Assembly (NCBI GenBank): GCA_016791145.1
Contig: JAEUNJ010000253.1
Span: forward strand, 1-59,503
Source of the DNA: Rhodocyclaceae bacterium
GTDB lineage: Bacteria; Pseudomonadota; Gammaproteobacteria; Burkholderiales; Rhodocyclaceae
Length of the DNA: 59,503 bases
Direction: 5' to 3'
The position numbers and the translations under genes were made by a program. The notes below the pieces were generated by a model. The model was not told the origin of the DNA and ran no database searches. It saw only the letters and a program-made list of their open reading frames with translations. Below are positions 38,949 to 47,022 of this stretch, piece after piece. The stretch's first letter is position 1, and each line of letters starts with the position of its first letter.

Positions 38949-39362
38949 ATGGAATACGCCTTCTTCGATCGCGGCCGCCTGGACCGCTTCTTTGCCCATG
39001 CCGCGAGAGCGGGCATCCCCATGCGCATCATCGAAGCGGGGGAGGGCGTATTCATGGCGGAGACGCCGGACGATCTGCCCGACGAAGTCTCCGGGGAACT
39101 GGAGGACCTCTACCAGGAACTGTTGCAGGAGCAATCGGCCGCGGCGGTGGCCGAAGGCCTCGCCGGCCGGCGGGTGGCCGGGGTGCCGGTGCGACTTCCC
39201 GACGGCAGCACCCGCACCGTCCGGCTGGATCCCGACCTCGCCAATCGCCTTCTGGACTGCTTCGACGTGGCCGAGATCAACGCACTCGTCGCCGCGGTGG
39301 CCGCCAGCCTGGCCGCGCCCGACGAGCCGCGCCTGTGCCGGGAGCCGGGCGAGGCGGGATGA
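38949..39362 (+). CDS. Hypothetical protein
   Basis: 137 residues beginning MEYAFFDRGRLDRFFAHA; predicted soluble, acidic, alpha/beta. No family recognised with certainty. ATG at 38949 is taken; a longer upstream frame overlaps the FAA hydrolase gene and is not credible. The gene is 109 nt downstream of that operon and convergent with the monooxygenase-like gene on the other strand. Confidence 0.65.
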   Translation: MEYAFFDRGRLDRFFAHAARAGIPMRIIEAGEGVFMAETPDDLPDEVSGELEDLYQELLQEQSAAAVAEGLAGRRVAGVPVRLPDGSTRTVRLDPDLANRLLDCFDVAEINALVAAVAASLAAPDEPRLCREPGEAG

Positions 39363-39411
39363 GCGGGGCCCGGGGTCGCCGGCGACCGGGCCGGCGCCCC
39401 GGCGGGAGGCG

Positions 39412-39774
39412 TCAGTTCCTGAAGCCGTATTCCAGCGTGAAGAACTGGGGATTCAGGGCCCCCATGGGGCCCCGCAGCTTGTCCAGTTCCGCGGCCGGGC
39501 CGTGGACCTCCAGGCAGGTGATCTCGGCGATCTTCAGGGCCTCCTGGAGCAAGGCCCCGACGTTGTCCAGGTGGGCGAGCACGCCCTCCGCATCGGCATA
39601 CCCCTCCCGGCAATGGACCCGGTCCCCGTTGAAGGTGAAACCGTAGTACATGCACTTGGGCTCGGCCAGCGTCTTCTCCACGAAGCGCTCGCACAGGGAC
39701 CGGAAGGCGGGGAGCTGGCCTTCGGCGACCTTGAAGTAGGGAACGAGGCTGCAACAGGTGTCTTTGGCGGGCAT
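39412..39774 (-). CDS. Antibiotic biosynthesis monooxygenase (ABM) domain protein
   Basis: 120-residue ferredoxin-fold ABM/YgiN-like protein (FVEKTLAEPKCMYYGFTFNGD; LHLDN-type helix; ALNPQFFTLEYGF). ATG at 39774 is preceded by gaggag; the longer frame is rejected. Family members oxidise quinol-like compounds or bind small aromatics. Unusual for its several cysteines near the start (TCCS). No operon partner. Confidence 0.75.
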   Translation of the reverse strand: MPAKDTCCSLVPYFKVAEGQLPAFRSLCERFVEKTLAEPKCMYYGFTFNGDRVHCREGYADAEGVLAHLDNVGALLQEALKIAEITCLEVHGPAAELDKLRGPMGALNPQFFTLEYGFRN

Positions 39775-39868
39775 GGGGTTCTCCTCGGATGTCGTTGGAT
39801 TTTCGCGTCGGCGACGCGGGTTCCACGATGCCACAAAAACCTCCGCACGGGAAACCGCCCCGGACGGG

Positions 39869-41026
39869 TCAGGCCGGGGAGCGCAGCCCCCAGGAGACGA
39901 AGAGGGGGTCCGACAGGGGCGTTGTGCCGATGTGCCGGTCGCCGGCCGGGCGTGGCCAGCCGCGACGGGTTTCGGCCTGCAGGGCGGCGAAGGCGCCGGA
40001 GCCGGCGAGCAGGCCGAGCACCCAGCCCATCCGCTCGAAGGGTTGCAGGTCGAGCCACAGGCGCGTGACCTTGGGCGGGAACCAGCGCCCGGAAAAGCTC
40101 GCCACGAAGAGGCCGCCCGGCTTCAGGACCCGCGCCGCCTCCCGGACCACCGTCCGGGGCTCGCACAGGTATTCGATGGAGAGGCTGCACAGCACCGCGT
40201 CGAACGCCGCGTCGCCCCAGGGCAGTGCCGGGCAGCGGTTCAGGTCCTGGACCACCCGCCGGCCGAGCCGGGGATTGGCGGCCAGTTCTTCGGCGTTCAT
40301 GCCGAGGCCGTCGACCTCCAGGTCCAGGTCCGGAAGATGGGAGTTCCAGCTCGCCATCAGGTCGAGGATCCGCGTGCCCGGCCGGAGCAGCCGACCGTGG
40401 ACCTCGCGCAGGCCGCGCAGGGCCTCGGCATCCAGGTGGTCCACCGGCCGCGGCCGGGCGTAGAAGGCTCCGTCGTCGTCCTCGTCGTCCCGGCCCATGT
40501 CGGAACCGTAGTCGACGCCCCCGCTCCCGGGGGCGGCCTGCAGCCCCGGACCGCCGGCGGCGGCCATCAGGGCCAGGTCCGGGTGTCCGGCGCCGAATCC
40601 GGCGCCCGCCGGAGCCGCCGGGAAACCCCGGTGGGACACCGTCACCGGCACCCCCGCCAGGGGATGGTTGAAATCGGCCAGGGGCCGGCCCGCAGGATCC
40701 AGGGAAAGGCGGAAGCCGGGTGCGGTGCCCGGGATGGCGATGCGCCGCGGGCCCAGCATCCGGTTCGGATACCAGCGGCCGGCCCGCAGGCCCGCCGGCA
40801 CCGAGGGCAGCGGCACCAGCGCCTCGTTCCGTCGGGCATGCAGCAGGCGGGTGCCCGTCACGGGAGGCGGAGGCAAGGCACCCGTGAAGGCGTGGCGGTC
40901 CCGGTGCCGGGCCAGGGGCCCGGCCCAGGCGAGGATGACCTCGGCGACCGCGCGGTCAGCCACGGCGGTTTCGCGGGCGCGGGCGCCGGCCGCGCCCGCA
41001 TCGGTAAGTCCTTGCCAGCACACCAT
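39869..41026 (-). CDS. Fusion of an FKBP/SlyD-like segment and a SAM-dependent methyltransferase
   Basis: 385 residues. Around 118-125 it carries DFNHPLAG, the hallmark of SlyD-type FKBP peptidyl-prolyl isomerases, in a matching context (FRLSLDPAGRPLADFNHPLAG). The C-terminal half (about 205-345) is a class I methyltransferase: degenerate motif I (TRILDLMASWNSHLP), then FDAVLCSLSIEYL and EAARVLKPGGLFVASF. Substrate unknown. The first part has little similarity I can place, and the FKBP part may be inactive. Confidence 0.7.
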   Translation of the reverse strand: MVCWQGLTDAGAAGARARETAVADRAVAEVILAWAGPLARHRDRHAFTGALPPPPVTGTRLLHARRNEALVPLPSVPAGLRAGRWYPNRMLGPRRIAIPGTAPGFRLSLDPAGRPLADFNHPLAGVPVTVSHRGFPAAPAGAGFGAGHPDLALMAAAGGPGLQAAPGSGGVDYGSDMGRDDEDDDGAFYARPRPVDHLDAEALRGLREVHGRLLRPGTRILDLMASWNSHLPDLDLEVDGLGMNAEELAANPRLGRRVVQDLNRCPALPWGDAAFDAVLCSLSIEYLCEPRTVVREAARVLKPGGLFVASFSGRWFPPKVTRLWLDLQPFERMGWVLGLLAGSGAFAALQAETRRGWPRPAGDRHIGTTPLSDPLFVSWGLRSPA

Positions 41027-41109
41027 CCTCCGGCGGTGGGGCGCGACGGCCGCGCCCCACCGGGCATTGTATGCCAGACGGAAGATGCCCGCCGGTGACG
41101 CGCGGGCCC

Positions 41110-41703
41110 TCAGGCGGCCAGGGCCGCCTCGATCTCGGCGAAGGTGTGGGCCACCTCGAAGGTCTGCAGGGAAACGCCGAGCTGGCGGCCCACCTGGGTG
41201 GCGGAGAAGATGCCGCGGATCGCCTCGTCGCCGGTGAGCGGGTCCCGGTCCACGACCATCGCGTGCTGGCGGCCGAAGTCCTTCAGGGTGGCGATCACGT
41301 GGCCGACCTCGGCCCGCAGCACGTCGGCGTAGGCGATGACGTCCATCTGGTCCCGGGACACCATCAGGTCCTTGACCAGCAGGTCCCCGTGCCGGCCGCC
41401 GTTCTGCTGCAGCATCTTGATGGGCTTCTCGCCCATGGTGTCTCGCGCCGTGATCAGGCCCAGCACCTCGCCGCCGGGCGCCGTCACCAGCAGCAGGCGC
41501 ACGCCCCGGGCGATCATGGCCTGGTTGGCCTGGGCAAGGGTGGCCTGGGGGCCGATGGTGGCCGCCGGGACCTGGCGCAGGTCCGTCATCACCTCGACGG
41601 CCGGCGAATCCACCGCGACCTTGCGCGTTTCGTCGGGGGCGTGGCAGGCGGCGCCGGCCTGGAGCTTGCGGTGCGGCAGGACCTTGTAGACGGCTCGTTC
41701 CAT
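41110..41703 (-). CDS. CBS-domain protein
   Basis: 197 residues with a pair of CBS modules (VEVMTDLRQVPAATI with ARGVRLLLVTAPGGEVLGLITARD; VKDLMVSRDQMDVI with HAMVVDRDPLTG...IRGIFSA). Stand-alone CBS pairs bind adenine nucleotides and act as energy or redox sensors. Strong ribosome-binding site aggaggag. Monocistronic; a hairpin occupies its 5' leader. Confidence 0.85.
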   Translation of the reverse strand: MERAVYKVLPHRKLQAGAACHAPDETRKVAVDSPAVEVMTDLRQVPAATIGPQATLAQANQAMIARGVRLLLVTAPGGEVLGLITARDTMGEKPIKMLQQNGGRHGDLLVKDLMVSRDQMDVIAYADVLRAEVGHVIATLKDFGRQHAMVVDRDPLTGDEAIRGIFSATQVGRQLGVSLQTFEVAHTFAEIEAALAA

Positions 41704-41724
41704 GGTTTTCTCCTCCTGGTTTTG

Positions 41725-41748
41725 TTCGGGCGATCGGGGCCGCCCGAA
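41725..41748 (-). promoter_or_regulatory. Leader hairpin of the CBS-domain gene
   Basis: TTCGGGCG-N8-CGCCCGAA, a perfect 8-bp stem 9-13 nt upstream of the ribosome-binding site. On the minus strand a run of seven T residues precedes the hairpin, so it is not a terminator for the gene. It could influence translation or mRNA stability. Confidence 0.35.
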
Positions 41749-41857
41749 AAAAAGTTTAGGCCGGAAGAAAACCCATGCAAGACGATTTTTTCGATGGGGT
41801 CTTCAGTTTCCCAACTGCGGCGGAGCAGCAATTGCGTCCCGGCCCCCGGGGGGCCCG

Positions 41858-41888
41858 GAAAAAGGAAACGGCGCCCGGGGGCGCCGTT
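41858..41888 (-). terminator. Rho-independent terminator of the PEP-CTERM gene
   Basis: On the minus strand AACGGCGCC-N4-GGCGCCGTT (9-bp stem) followed by TTCC and five T residues. It begins 24 nt after the stop codon. Confidence 0.75.
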
Positions 41889-41911
41889 GCGGCGTTGGGA
41901 ACCGGGGCCGG

Positions 41912-42475
41912 TCAGGCGGCGCGGGCCCGGCGCCGGGCTGCGGCGCCCAGGAGGCCGAGGCCGGCGAGCATCATCGCGTAGGTTTCCGGCTCCGGCACCG
42001 CCGCGATGGTCATCGTGCTGTCGTAGTTGAGGGCGATGGAACCGTCGCCGTCCGGCACCACGTTCTTGACGGCCATCAGGATGGTGTAGGTGTCGCCGGC
42101 GATCGGCGCGAACCCGTAGGTCTGGTGCATGTAACCGGTCCCGTCGGTGTCCTTCCAGGCCCAGTCGCCCACGTCGATGCCGTTGACGAACACGTCCCAC
42201 TGGACGCTGTTTCCGGCATGCAGCACGTTCTTGGAGACGAGGATGTTGAGCTCCAGGGAAACGGCATTGAACACGCCGGTGCCCGCGTAGGTCTGGGACA
42301 CCTGGTGTCCCAGGGCCGAGGACCAGAAGTACTCGACGTTGGGGCCGGAATGGCCGACCGACGCCGTGACGCTGGACGAGGGGCTGGGGAATCCGTCGCT
42401 GTAGGACGTCGCCGCGAGGCCGGCGGCCGACCAGACGGCGGCGGCCAGGGCCACCACCAATGGCTTCTTGTTCAT
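41912..42475 (-). CDS. PEP-CTERM sorting domain protein
   Basis: 187 residues: signal peptide (MNKKPLVVALAAAVWSAAG), a beta-rich, Ser/Gly/Asn-containing extracellular body, and a C-terminal VPEPETYAMMLAGLGLLG helix ending in RRRARAA. This is the tripartite exosortase signal: PEP motif, membrane helix, basic tail. Such proteins are cut by an exosortase and exported with exopolysaccharide. No exosortase is in the window. ATG at 42475 follows aggagaag. The upstream region has a possible sigma-54 promoter and a 16-bp palindrome. Confidence 0.9.
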   Translation of the reverse strand: MNKKPLVVALAAAVWSAAGLAATSYSDGFPSPSSSVTASVGHSGPNVEYFWSSALGHQVSQTYAGTGVFNAVSLELNILVSKNVLHAGNSVQWDVFVNGIDVGDWAWKDTDGTGYMHQTYGFAPIAGDTYTILMAVKNVVPDGDGSIALNYDSTMTIAAVPEPETYAMMLAGLGLLGAAARRRARAA

Positions 42476-42550
42476 GGTCTTCTCCTGTGGGGTCCGGAAA
42501 CGCCGCCGCGCCCGCCGCGGCGGTCCGGTTCCGGAACGACGCAAGCCTTG

Positions 42551-42566
42551 CGCAACGGTGCCGCCG
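42551..42566 (-). promoter_or_regulatory. Possible sigma-54 promoter of the PEP-CTERM gene
   Basis: Minus strand CGGCGGCACCGTTGCG keeps GG-N10-GC with GGC and TTGC blocks, but lacks the first T and the AC of the -24 consensus. The start site would be near 42540, 65 nt before the gene. PEP-CTERM genes are known to be sigma-54-dependent through PrsR in some Zoogloea-type bacteria. Confidence 0.4.
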
Positions 42567-42572
42567 GTGCAA

Positions 42573-42588
42573 TAGTCCGAATGGACTA
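42573..42588. promoter_or_regulatory. 16-bp palindromic operator-like site
   Basis: TAGTCC-gaat-GGACTA, a perfect inverted repeat located just upstream of the sigma-54-like element of the PEP-CTERM gene and 57 nt before the end of norD on the opposite side. Likely a transcription factor site; the factor is unknown. Confidence 0.5.
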
Positions 42589-42644
42589 ATGGCGCGCTGG
42601 CGTCCTGGAAATTGGGGCCGCCTGGCGGGTTTCCCGGCGGCCCG

Positions 42645-44525
42645 TCAGCGCCCCGTCAGCTGGGCATAGAGCAGGGGCAGCCGGGTCGGCAGTTCCTCGG
42701 GCTTGCGCAGCACCGTGAAGCCCCCCGGCCCAAAGAGGTGGGGCAGGTAGGCCGCACCCTCCCGGTCGATGGTGACGCAGAAGGGCTTCAGTCCAGCCCG
42801 CCGGGCATCGATCAGCGCGTGGCGGGTGTCCTCGATGCCGTAGCGCCCCTCGTAGTGGTCGATGTCGTGGGGCTTGCCGTCGGACAGGATCAGCAGCAGG
42901 CGCAGGGCGGCGGGCTGGCGTTCCAGGAGGCCGGTGGCGTGGCGGATGGCGGCGCCCATGCGGGTGTAATAGCCGGGCTTCAGGGCTGCGATGCGGCCGC
43001 GCGCCGCGCCGTCCAGGGGCTCGCCGAAATCCTTGATGGCGTGGAAGCGGACCAGGCTGCGCTTGAGCGACGAGAAGCCATGGAAGGCGAAGGCGTCGCC
43101 AGTGGCGGCCAGGGCCTCGCCGAAGAGCATCAGGCTGTCGCGGATCACGTCGATCACCCGGTGCTCGTCGGACACCCAGGCGTCGGTGGAGAGCGAGAGG
43201 TCGGCGAGGACGAGGCAGGCCAGGTCCCGCTCGTTCTGTTTCATGGCGAGGTAGGCGCCGGCGCCGGATAAGTGCCGTCCCGCCAGCCGGTCGGAATGCA
43301 GGCGCACGCAGGCGTCGATGTCCAGTTCGGTGCCCTCCGGCTGGGCCTTGAGCCAGCGCCGGGCCGGCGCCAGGGCGGCGAACTGGCTGCGCAGCTTGCG
43401 GGCCGGGCGGCGCAGGTGTTCGGGCAGCGGCATGGCCGGGGCTTCCCGGGCGGTCATGGTCTGCAGGCGGCAGAAGTCGCGCTTGAGTTCGTGCCGGCGC
43501 CAGTCCCATTCCGGCAGCAGGACGCCGTCCTCGAGCACCAGATCGTCCTCGGCGGCGGCCGGCAGGTCCAGGTCGAAACGCACCCGGGAGGCCACGCGCT
43601 TGCCGTCGTCGGGCGCCAGGTGCAGCCGGTCCATGTGTTCCGCCGTGGAGGCCGCATCCGGGTTCTCGTCCTCGTCGGTGTCCCGGTTCACCTTGACGTA
43701 CTCGGCCCAGGACAACAGGCTCTCGGCGCGGAACATCAGCAGGAAGGGCGATTCGTTCTCCGGCAGTTCGGTTCGCTCGGCCTCGTGACGGCGCTTCTCC
43801 GCCCCGGCATCGATGCCCGACGATTCGTCGCGCTCGTGGTGCCGTGCCCGACGCGCCGGCGTTTCCTTGGCCACCGGCGCCGGGTAGAGCCAGAGGGGCA
43901 CGGGCTGGAGGGGCATGGACTTGCGACCCGCCGGCGGCGGCAGGGATGCCACGCTGCCCGGCTCGCGCAGGGCCCGTCGCATGGCCTGCTCCCGGGCGGC
44001 TTCGTCGGCCGGCAGCCGGTTCGGGTCCAGGCGCTCCGCGATGACGGCCTCGACGAGCTTCCGGTAGCGGGCCGCGAGGCCCGGGAAGCGTTCCAGCGCC
44101 CGCAACACGGCGGCCTGGTTGAGTTGCAGCCAGGCCCCGAGGGGGAAATCGCTGCCCTCGCGCGCCGTGAGGGCAGCGGGTCCGGCGGCCGCGGCCAGGG
44201 CGATCAGCCAGAGGTAGAGGTCGCGATTGAGATGCCGTTCGGGAAACCAGGCCAGGGTGGCCGGCAGCCTCAGGGTTTCCAGGTCCAGGGTCGCGTGGGC
44301 CGCCTTTTCTCCGGTGCCCGCCACCCGCTCCAGCAGGCGCCGGCGGGCACCGTGGCGGGTATCGGCGGCGGCGGCCACGCGCAGGCCCGGATCGCCGCCG
44401 AGGGCACGGAACAGCACGCCGAGCACCTTCTCGATGTCGGCCAGATGGACCGCTGCTTCCGGGTGGTCGCGGCGGGCCACCCGGGTGATGAACCGGTCCC
44501 AGAGACCGCCGACCCATTCTTCCAT
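42645..44525 (-). CDS. norD: Nitric oxide reductase activation protein NorD
   Basis: 626 residues with a C-terminal von Willebrand factor A domain carrying a MIDAS motif (DLSLS in CLVLADLSLSTDAW) and the conserved FHAIKDFGEPLD and PGYYTRMGAAIRHA stretches. With the MoxR-type ATPase NorQ it inserts the non-heme iron or activates NorCB. ATG at 44525 is 5 nt after the stop of the polyferredoxin gene. Last gene of the extended nor operon. Confidence 0.92.
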   Translation of the reverse strand: MEEWVGGLWDRFITRVARRDHPEAAVHLADIEKVLGVLFRALGGDPGLRVAAAADTRHGARRRLLERVAGTGEKAAHATLDLETLRLPATLAWFPERHLNRDLYLWLIALAAAAGPAALTAREGSDFPLGAWLQLNQAAVLRALERFPGLAARYRKLVEAVIAERLDPNRLPADEAAREQAMRRALREPGSVASLPPPAGRKSMPLQPVPLWLYPAPVAKETPARRARHHERDESSGIDAGAEKRRHEAERTELPENESPFLLMFRAESLLSWAEYVKVNRDTDEDENPDAASTAEHMDRLHLAPDDGKRVASRVRFDLDLPAAAEDDLVLEDGVLLPEWDWRRHELKRDFCRLQTMTAREAPAMPLPEHLRRPARKLRSQFAALAPARRWLKAQPEGTELDIDACVRLHSDRLAGRHLSGAGAYLAMKQNERDLACLVLADLSLSTDAWVSDEHRVIDVIRDSLMLFGEALAATGDAFAFHGFSSLKRSLVRFHAIKDFGEPLDGAARGRIAALKPGYYTRMGAAIRHATGLLERQPAALRLLLILSDGKPHDIDHYEGRYGIEDTRHALIDARRAGLKPFCVTIDREGAAYLPHLFGPGGFTVLRKPEELPTRLPLLYAQLTGR

Positions 44526-44530
44526 GCGCT

Positions 44531-45535
44531 TCAGCGCTCCCCGTCGCGGCGGCCGGTGAGACTCACCTGGGCCTCGTTGCGGCGCGCCGCGGCCTTGTCG
44601 ACCCAGCGCAGCAGGGATCCTTCGGGGCGGTTCCGCTCCACCGTCTTGCACGCGGCGATGCATTGCCCGCACTGGGTGCAGGTGAACATCTTGTGCTTCG
44701 CCACCCGGGGTCGCAGGCGCATGGGGCAGATGCCCTCGCAGGCCGCATGCCCCGGGCCGCCCGCCGCGTAGCAGTCGGCGCAGTCGGCCGCCCGGGCACG
44801 CTCGAAACCCACCACCATGGCGCCCCGGTTGGCCATCCAGGCGAGGCTCTGGAACAGGCCCACGGCGCAGCCGAACCGGCAGAACAGGTGGCGCGCGAAC
44901 AGGAATTCCAGGCTCAGCACGATGGTCCCGACGCCGATGAACAGGGACTCGTTGCGGGTCGGCGCACCGGCGAAGAGATGTCCGTACACCTCGGCCGGCG
45001 GCAACAGGTAGGTGAGCAGCACCACTGCCCAGAGACCGGCGAACAGCACGGCCAGCGGCAGGGTGGCGAACCACCAGCGCGGGTCCACCGTGAAAGTCGT
45101 CCCGTCCGGGTTCCTGGGCGGCAGCGCCTTCCGTTCCCACAGGCTGGGCTTGCCGGTGGCGTGCTGCATCGCCCGGTTGATGGTTTCCACGACGGAGAAG
45201 TGCGGGCACAGCCAGCCGCAGTAGATGCGTCCCCAGCGCCAGGCCACGGCGAGGAAGACGGCCGCGCCGCCGAGGACGGGCAGGAACAGGCGCAGCAGGA
45301 TGTTGGCCCCGGCCTGGCCGGCGCCGATTCGGCCGGCGAAGAACTCATCGAGGCCCAGGCGCCATTCGAAGCCCAGCAGGTAGGCGTGGCCGCGGGTCAG
45401 GTCGAAGCGAAGCAGGTCGAACACCGGCGCGAAGATGAAGAGCATGAAGAAGCCCATCTGGAAGGCGAGGCGCGCCTTCTGGACGATATCGCTGCGTTCC
45501 GGCGATGTGGCCCGGAAGCCGGCGCCCTCAGCCAC
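44531..45535 (-). CDS. Membrane polyferredoxin (NapH/NosR/CcoG-like)
   Basis: 334 residues with five or so membrane segments and the cysteine motifs of quinol-linked polyferredoxins: YCGWLCPH, FCRFGC, CADCYAAGGPGHAACEGICP (partial cluster) and a C-terminal CTQCGQCIAACK. At least two [4Fe-4S] clusters are expected. Such proteins pass electrons from quinol to periplasmic or maturation targets. Finding one inside a nor operon between norQ and norD suggests an electron donor for NorCB maturation or activity. It overlaps the upstream gene by 8 nt. Confidence 0.8.
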   Translation of the reverse strand: MAEGAGFRATSPERSDIVQKARLAFQMGFFMLFIFAPVFDLLRFDLTRGHAYLLGFEWRLGLDEFFAGRIGAGQAGANILLRLFLPVLGGAAVFLAVAWRWGRIYCGWLCPHFSVVETINRAMQHATGKPSLWERKALPPRNPDGTTFTVDPRWWFATLPLAVLFAGLWAVVLLTYLLPPAEVYGHLFAGAPTRNESLFIGVGTIVLSLEFLFARHLFCRFGCAVGLFQSLAWMANRGAMVVGFERARAADCADCYAAGGPGHAACEGICPMRLRPRVAKHKMFTCTQCGQCIAACKTVERNRPEGSLLRWVDKAAARRNEAQVSLTGRRDGER

Positions 45536-45914
45536 GCCGCGGCCCGATCAGGGGATAGACATAGGGTTGGCCAGCCATGGCCCTGGCCAGGCCCAGGATC
45601 CCGAACAGCACCAGGGCCGAATGCGCGCAGGTGAAATAGAGGATCACCAGCACCCAGGTCCATTTCCAGTGCAGGCCCCCGAGCAGGACGAAGGCGGCAC
45701 TGAATACGGCGAGGAGCACGCCGCCCCACAGGCTCACGAAGAAGGCCTGGTCCAGGTGGCAGCGGGCCAGCGGGGGGGCGCCGGCGCGGCGGGTGACCCA
45801 CAGCCATGCGATGGCCGCGAAGGCCAGGCCCGGGGCGAGCAGCAGGTTGGCCAGGTAAAGGGATTCGGCCGCGACGGCGAGGCCCTGGCCGTCCGCCGGG
45901 CGGGTTCCGTTCAT
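45528..45914 (-). CDS. Small four-helix membrane protein in the nor operon
   Basis: 128 residues with about four hydrophobic segments (LYLANLLLAPGLAFAAIAWLW; QAFFVSLWGGVLLAVFSAAF; TWVLVILYFTCAHSALVLFG), ending in YVYPLIGPRRG. Family not recognised with certainty; general shape resembles DUF4870/Tic20-like proteins. It overlaps norQ by 4 nt and the polyferredoxin gene by 8 nt, so it is translated as part of the nor operon. Confidence 0.65.
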   Translation of the reverse strand: MNGTRPADGQGLAVAAESLYLANLLLAPGLAFAAIAWLWVTRRAGAPPLARCHLDQAFFVSLWGGVLLAVFSAAFVLLGGLHWKWTWVLVILYFTCAHSALVLFGILGLARAMAGQPYVYPLIGPRRG

Positions 45915-46744
45915 TTGCCGAAGGTGGCGAGGACGACTTCCATCAGCGCCTGGGCCACCTCCTGGTCGTCGGTGAGGCTTTCCACCAGCGAGGCGCGGCA
46001 GGCCTCGGTGGCTTCCATGCCCGACCGGATCAGGATCGCGGCATAGACCAGCAGGCGCGTGCTGGCGACCTCCTCCAGGTCCACATCCTTCAGGGCGCGC
46101 AGGGCGCGGCCGATGGACACGAGCCGCTTCGCCGTCATCGTGTCGCAGCCGGTCTCCCCGATCAGGATCGCCTCCTCCCGTTCGGCGCCGGGAAAGTCGA
46201 AGCGCAGGCTGACGAAGCGCTGGCGGGTGGATGGTTTCATGCCCTTCATGAAGTTCTGGTAGCCGGGGTTGTAGGAGACCACGAGCATGAAGCTGCCGGG
46301 TGCGTGGAGGACCTCCCCGGTGCGGTCGATGGGCAGGACGCGCCGGTGGTCGGCCAGCGGGTGGATCACCACCGTGGTGTCCTTGCGGGCCTCGACCACT
46401 TCATCCAGGTAGCAGATGCCCCCCTCGCGCACGGCCCGGGTCAGGGGCCCGTCCGACCAGTAGGTCTCCCCGTCGCCGATCAGGTGGCGGCCCACCAGGT
46501 CGGCGGCGGTCAGGTCGTCGTGGCAGGCCACCGTGAAGAGCGGCAGGCCGAGCCGGGCCGCCATGTGGGCGACGAAGCGGGTCTTGCCGACCCCGGTCGG
46601 GCCCTTGATGAGCACGGGCAGGTGGTTGCGCCAGGCGTGCTCGAACAGGGCGATCTCGTTGCCGGCGGGTGCGTAATAGGGCATTTCACCGCCGGTTCCG
46701 GAGGTTCCGGCGGCGGGCTCTGCCGCGGAGGATGCAGTTTTCAT
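45911..46744 (-). CDS. norQ: Nitric oxide reductase activation ATPase NorQ
   Basis: 277-residue MoxR-type AAA+ ATPase: Walker A GPTGVGKT (48-55), Walker B ICYLDEV and FMLVVSYNPGYQ. NorQ and NorD together activate NorCB. ATG at 46744 overlaps the preceding stop by 4 nt. The sequence starts with an Ala/Gly-rich tail of about 20 residues not seen in all NorQ proteins. Confidence 0.93.
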   Translation of the reverse strand: MKTASSAAEPAAGTSGTGGEMPYYAPAGNEIALFEHAWRNHLPVLIKGPTGVGKTRFVAHMAARLGLPLFTVACHDDLTAADLVGRHLIGDGETYWSDGPLTRAVREGGICYLDEVVEARKDTTVVIHPLADHRRVLPIDRTGEVLHAPGSFMLVVSYNPGYQNFMKGMKPSTRQRFVSLRFDFPGAEREEAILIGETGCDTMTAKRLVSIGRALRALKDVDLEEVASTRLLVYAAILIRSGMEATEACRASLVESLTDDQEVAQALMEVVLATFGK

Positions 46745-47022
46745 CGCAGGGCCTTCCAGTAGGTGAGGGCGATGGTCGCCAGGATCAGGACGAGCCATCC
46801 GGCCACGACCAGGTTCCAGAGCAGCGACGCCCGGCGCAGCAGCATGAATTCCCGGATCACGAGCCAGCCCTTCACCAGGGCGAGGCCCAGGATCAGGGCG
46901 ACGGCCGCCGGCCCGGCGGAGCCCGTCTCGCCGACCAGCCAGGTAACGCCCGTGGCGGCGACCAGGAAGGCGAAGACGAGGTCCAGGCGGCGGGCGATGC
47001 CGCGGGTCGGGGTGACGTTCAT
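46741..47022 (-). CDS. norF: NorF-like small membrane protein (cytochrome c oxidase subunit IV type)
   Basis: 93 residues, three hydrophobic segments; the pattern LALVKGWLVIREFMLLRRA resembles prokaryotic oxidase subunit IV/NorF proteins. In Paracoccus norE and norF raise NorCB activity without being catalytic. It overlaps norE and norQ by 4 nt each. Named by length, position and pattern. Confidence 0.75.
   Translation of the reverse strand: MNVTPTRGIARRLDLVFAFLVAATGVTWLVGETGSAGPAAVALILGLALVKGWLVIREFMLLRRASLLWNLVVAGWLVLILATIALTYWKALR

Noticed and set aside
41725..41757. Terminator upstream of the CBS gene
   Set aside because: The T-run precedes the stem on the minus strand and is an A-run after it on the plus strand, so it cannot terminate in either direction.
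45397..46762. Plus-strand frames opposite the nor accessory genes
   Set aside because: They are antisense to overlapping, clearly conserved minus-strand genes and show no domains.
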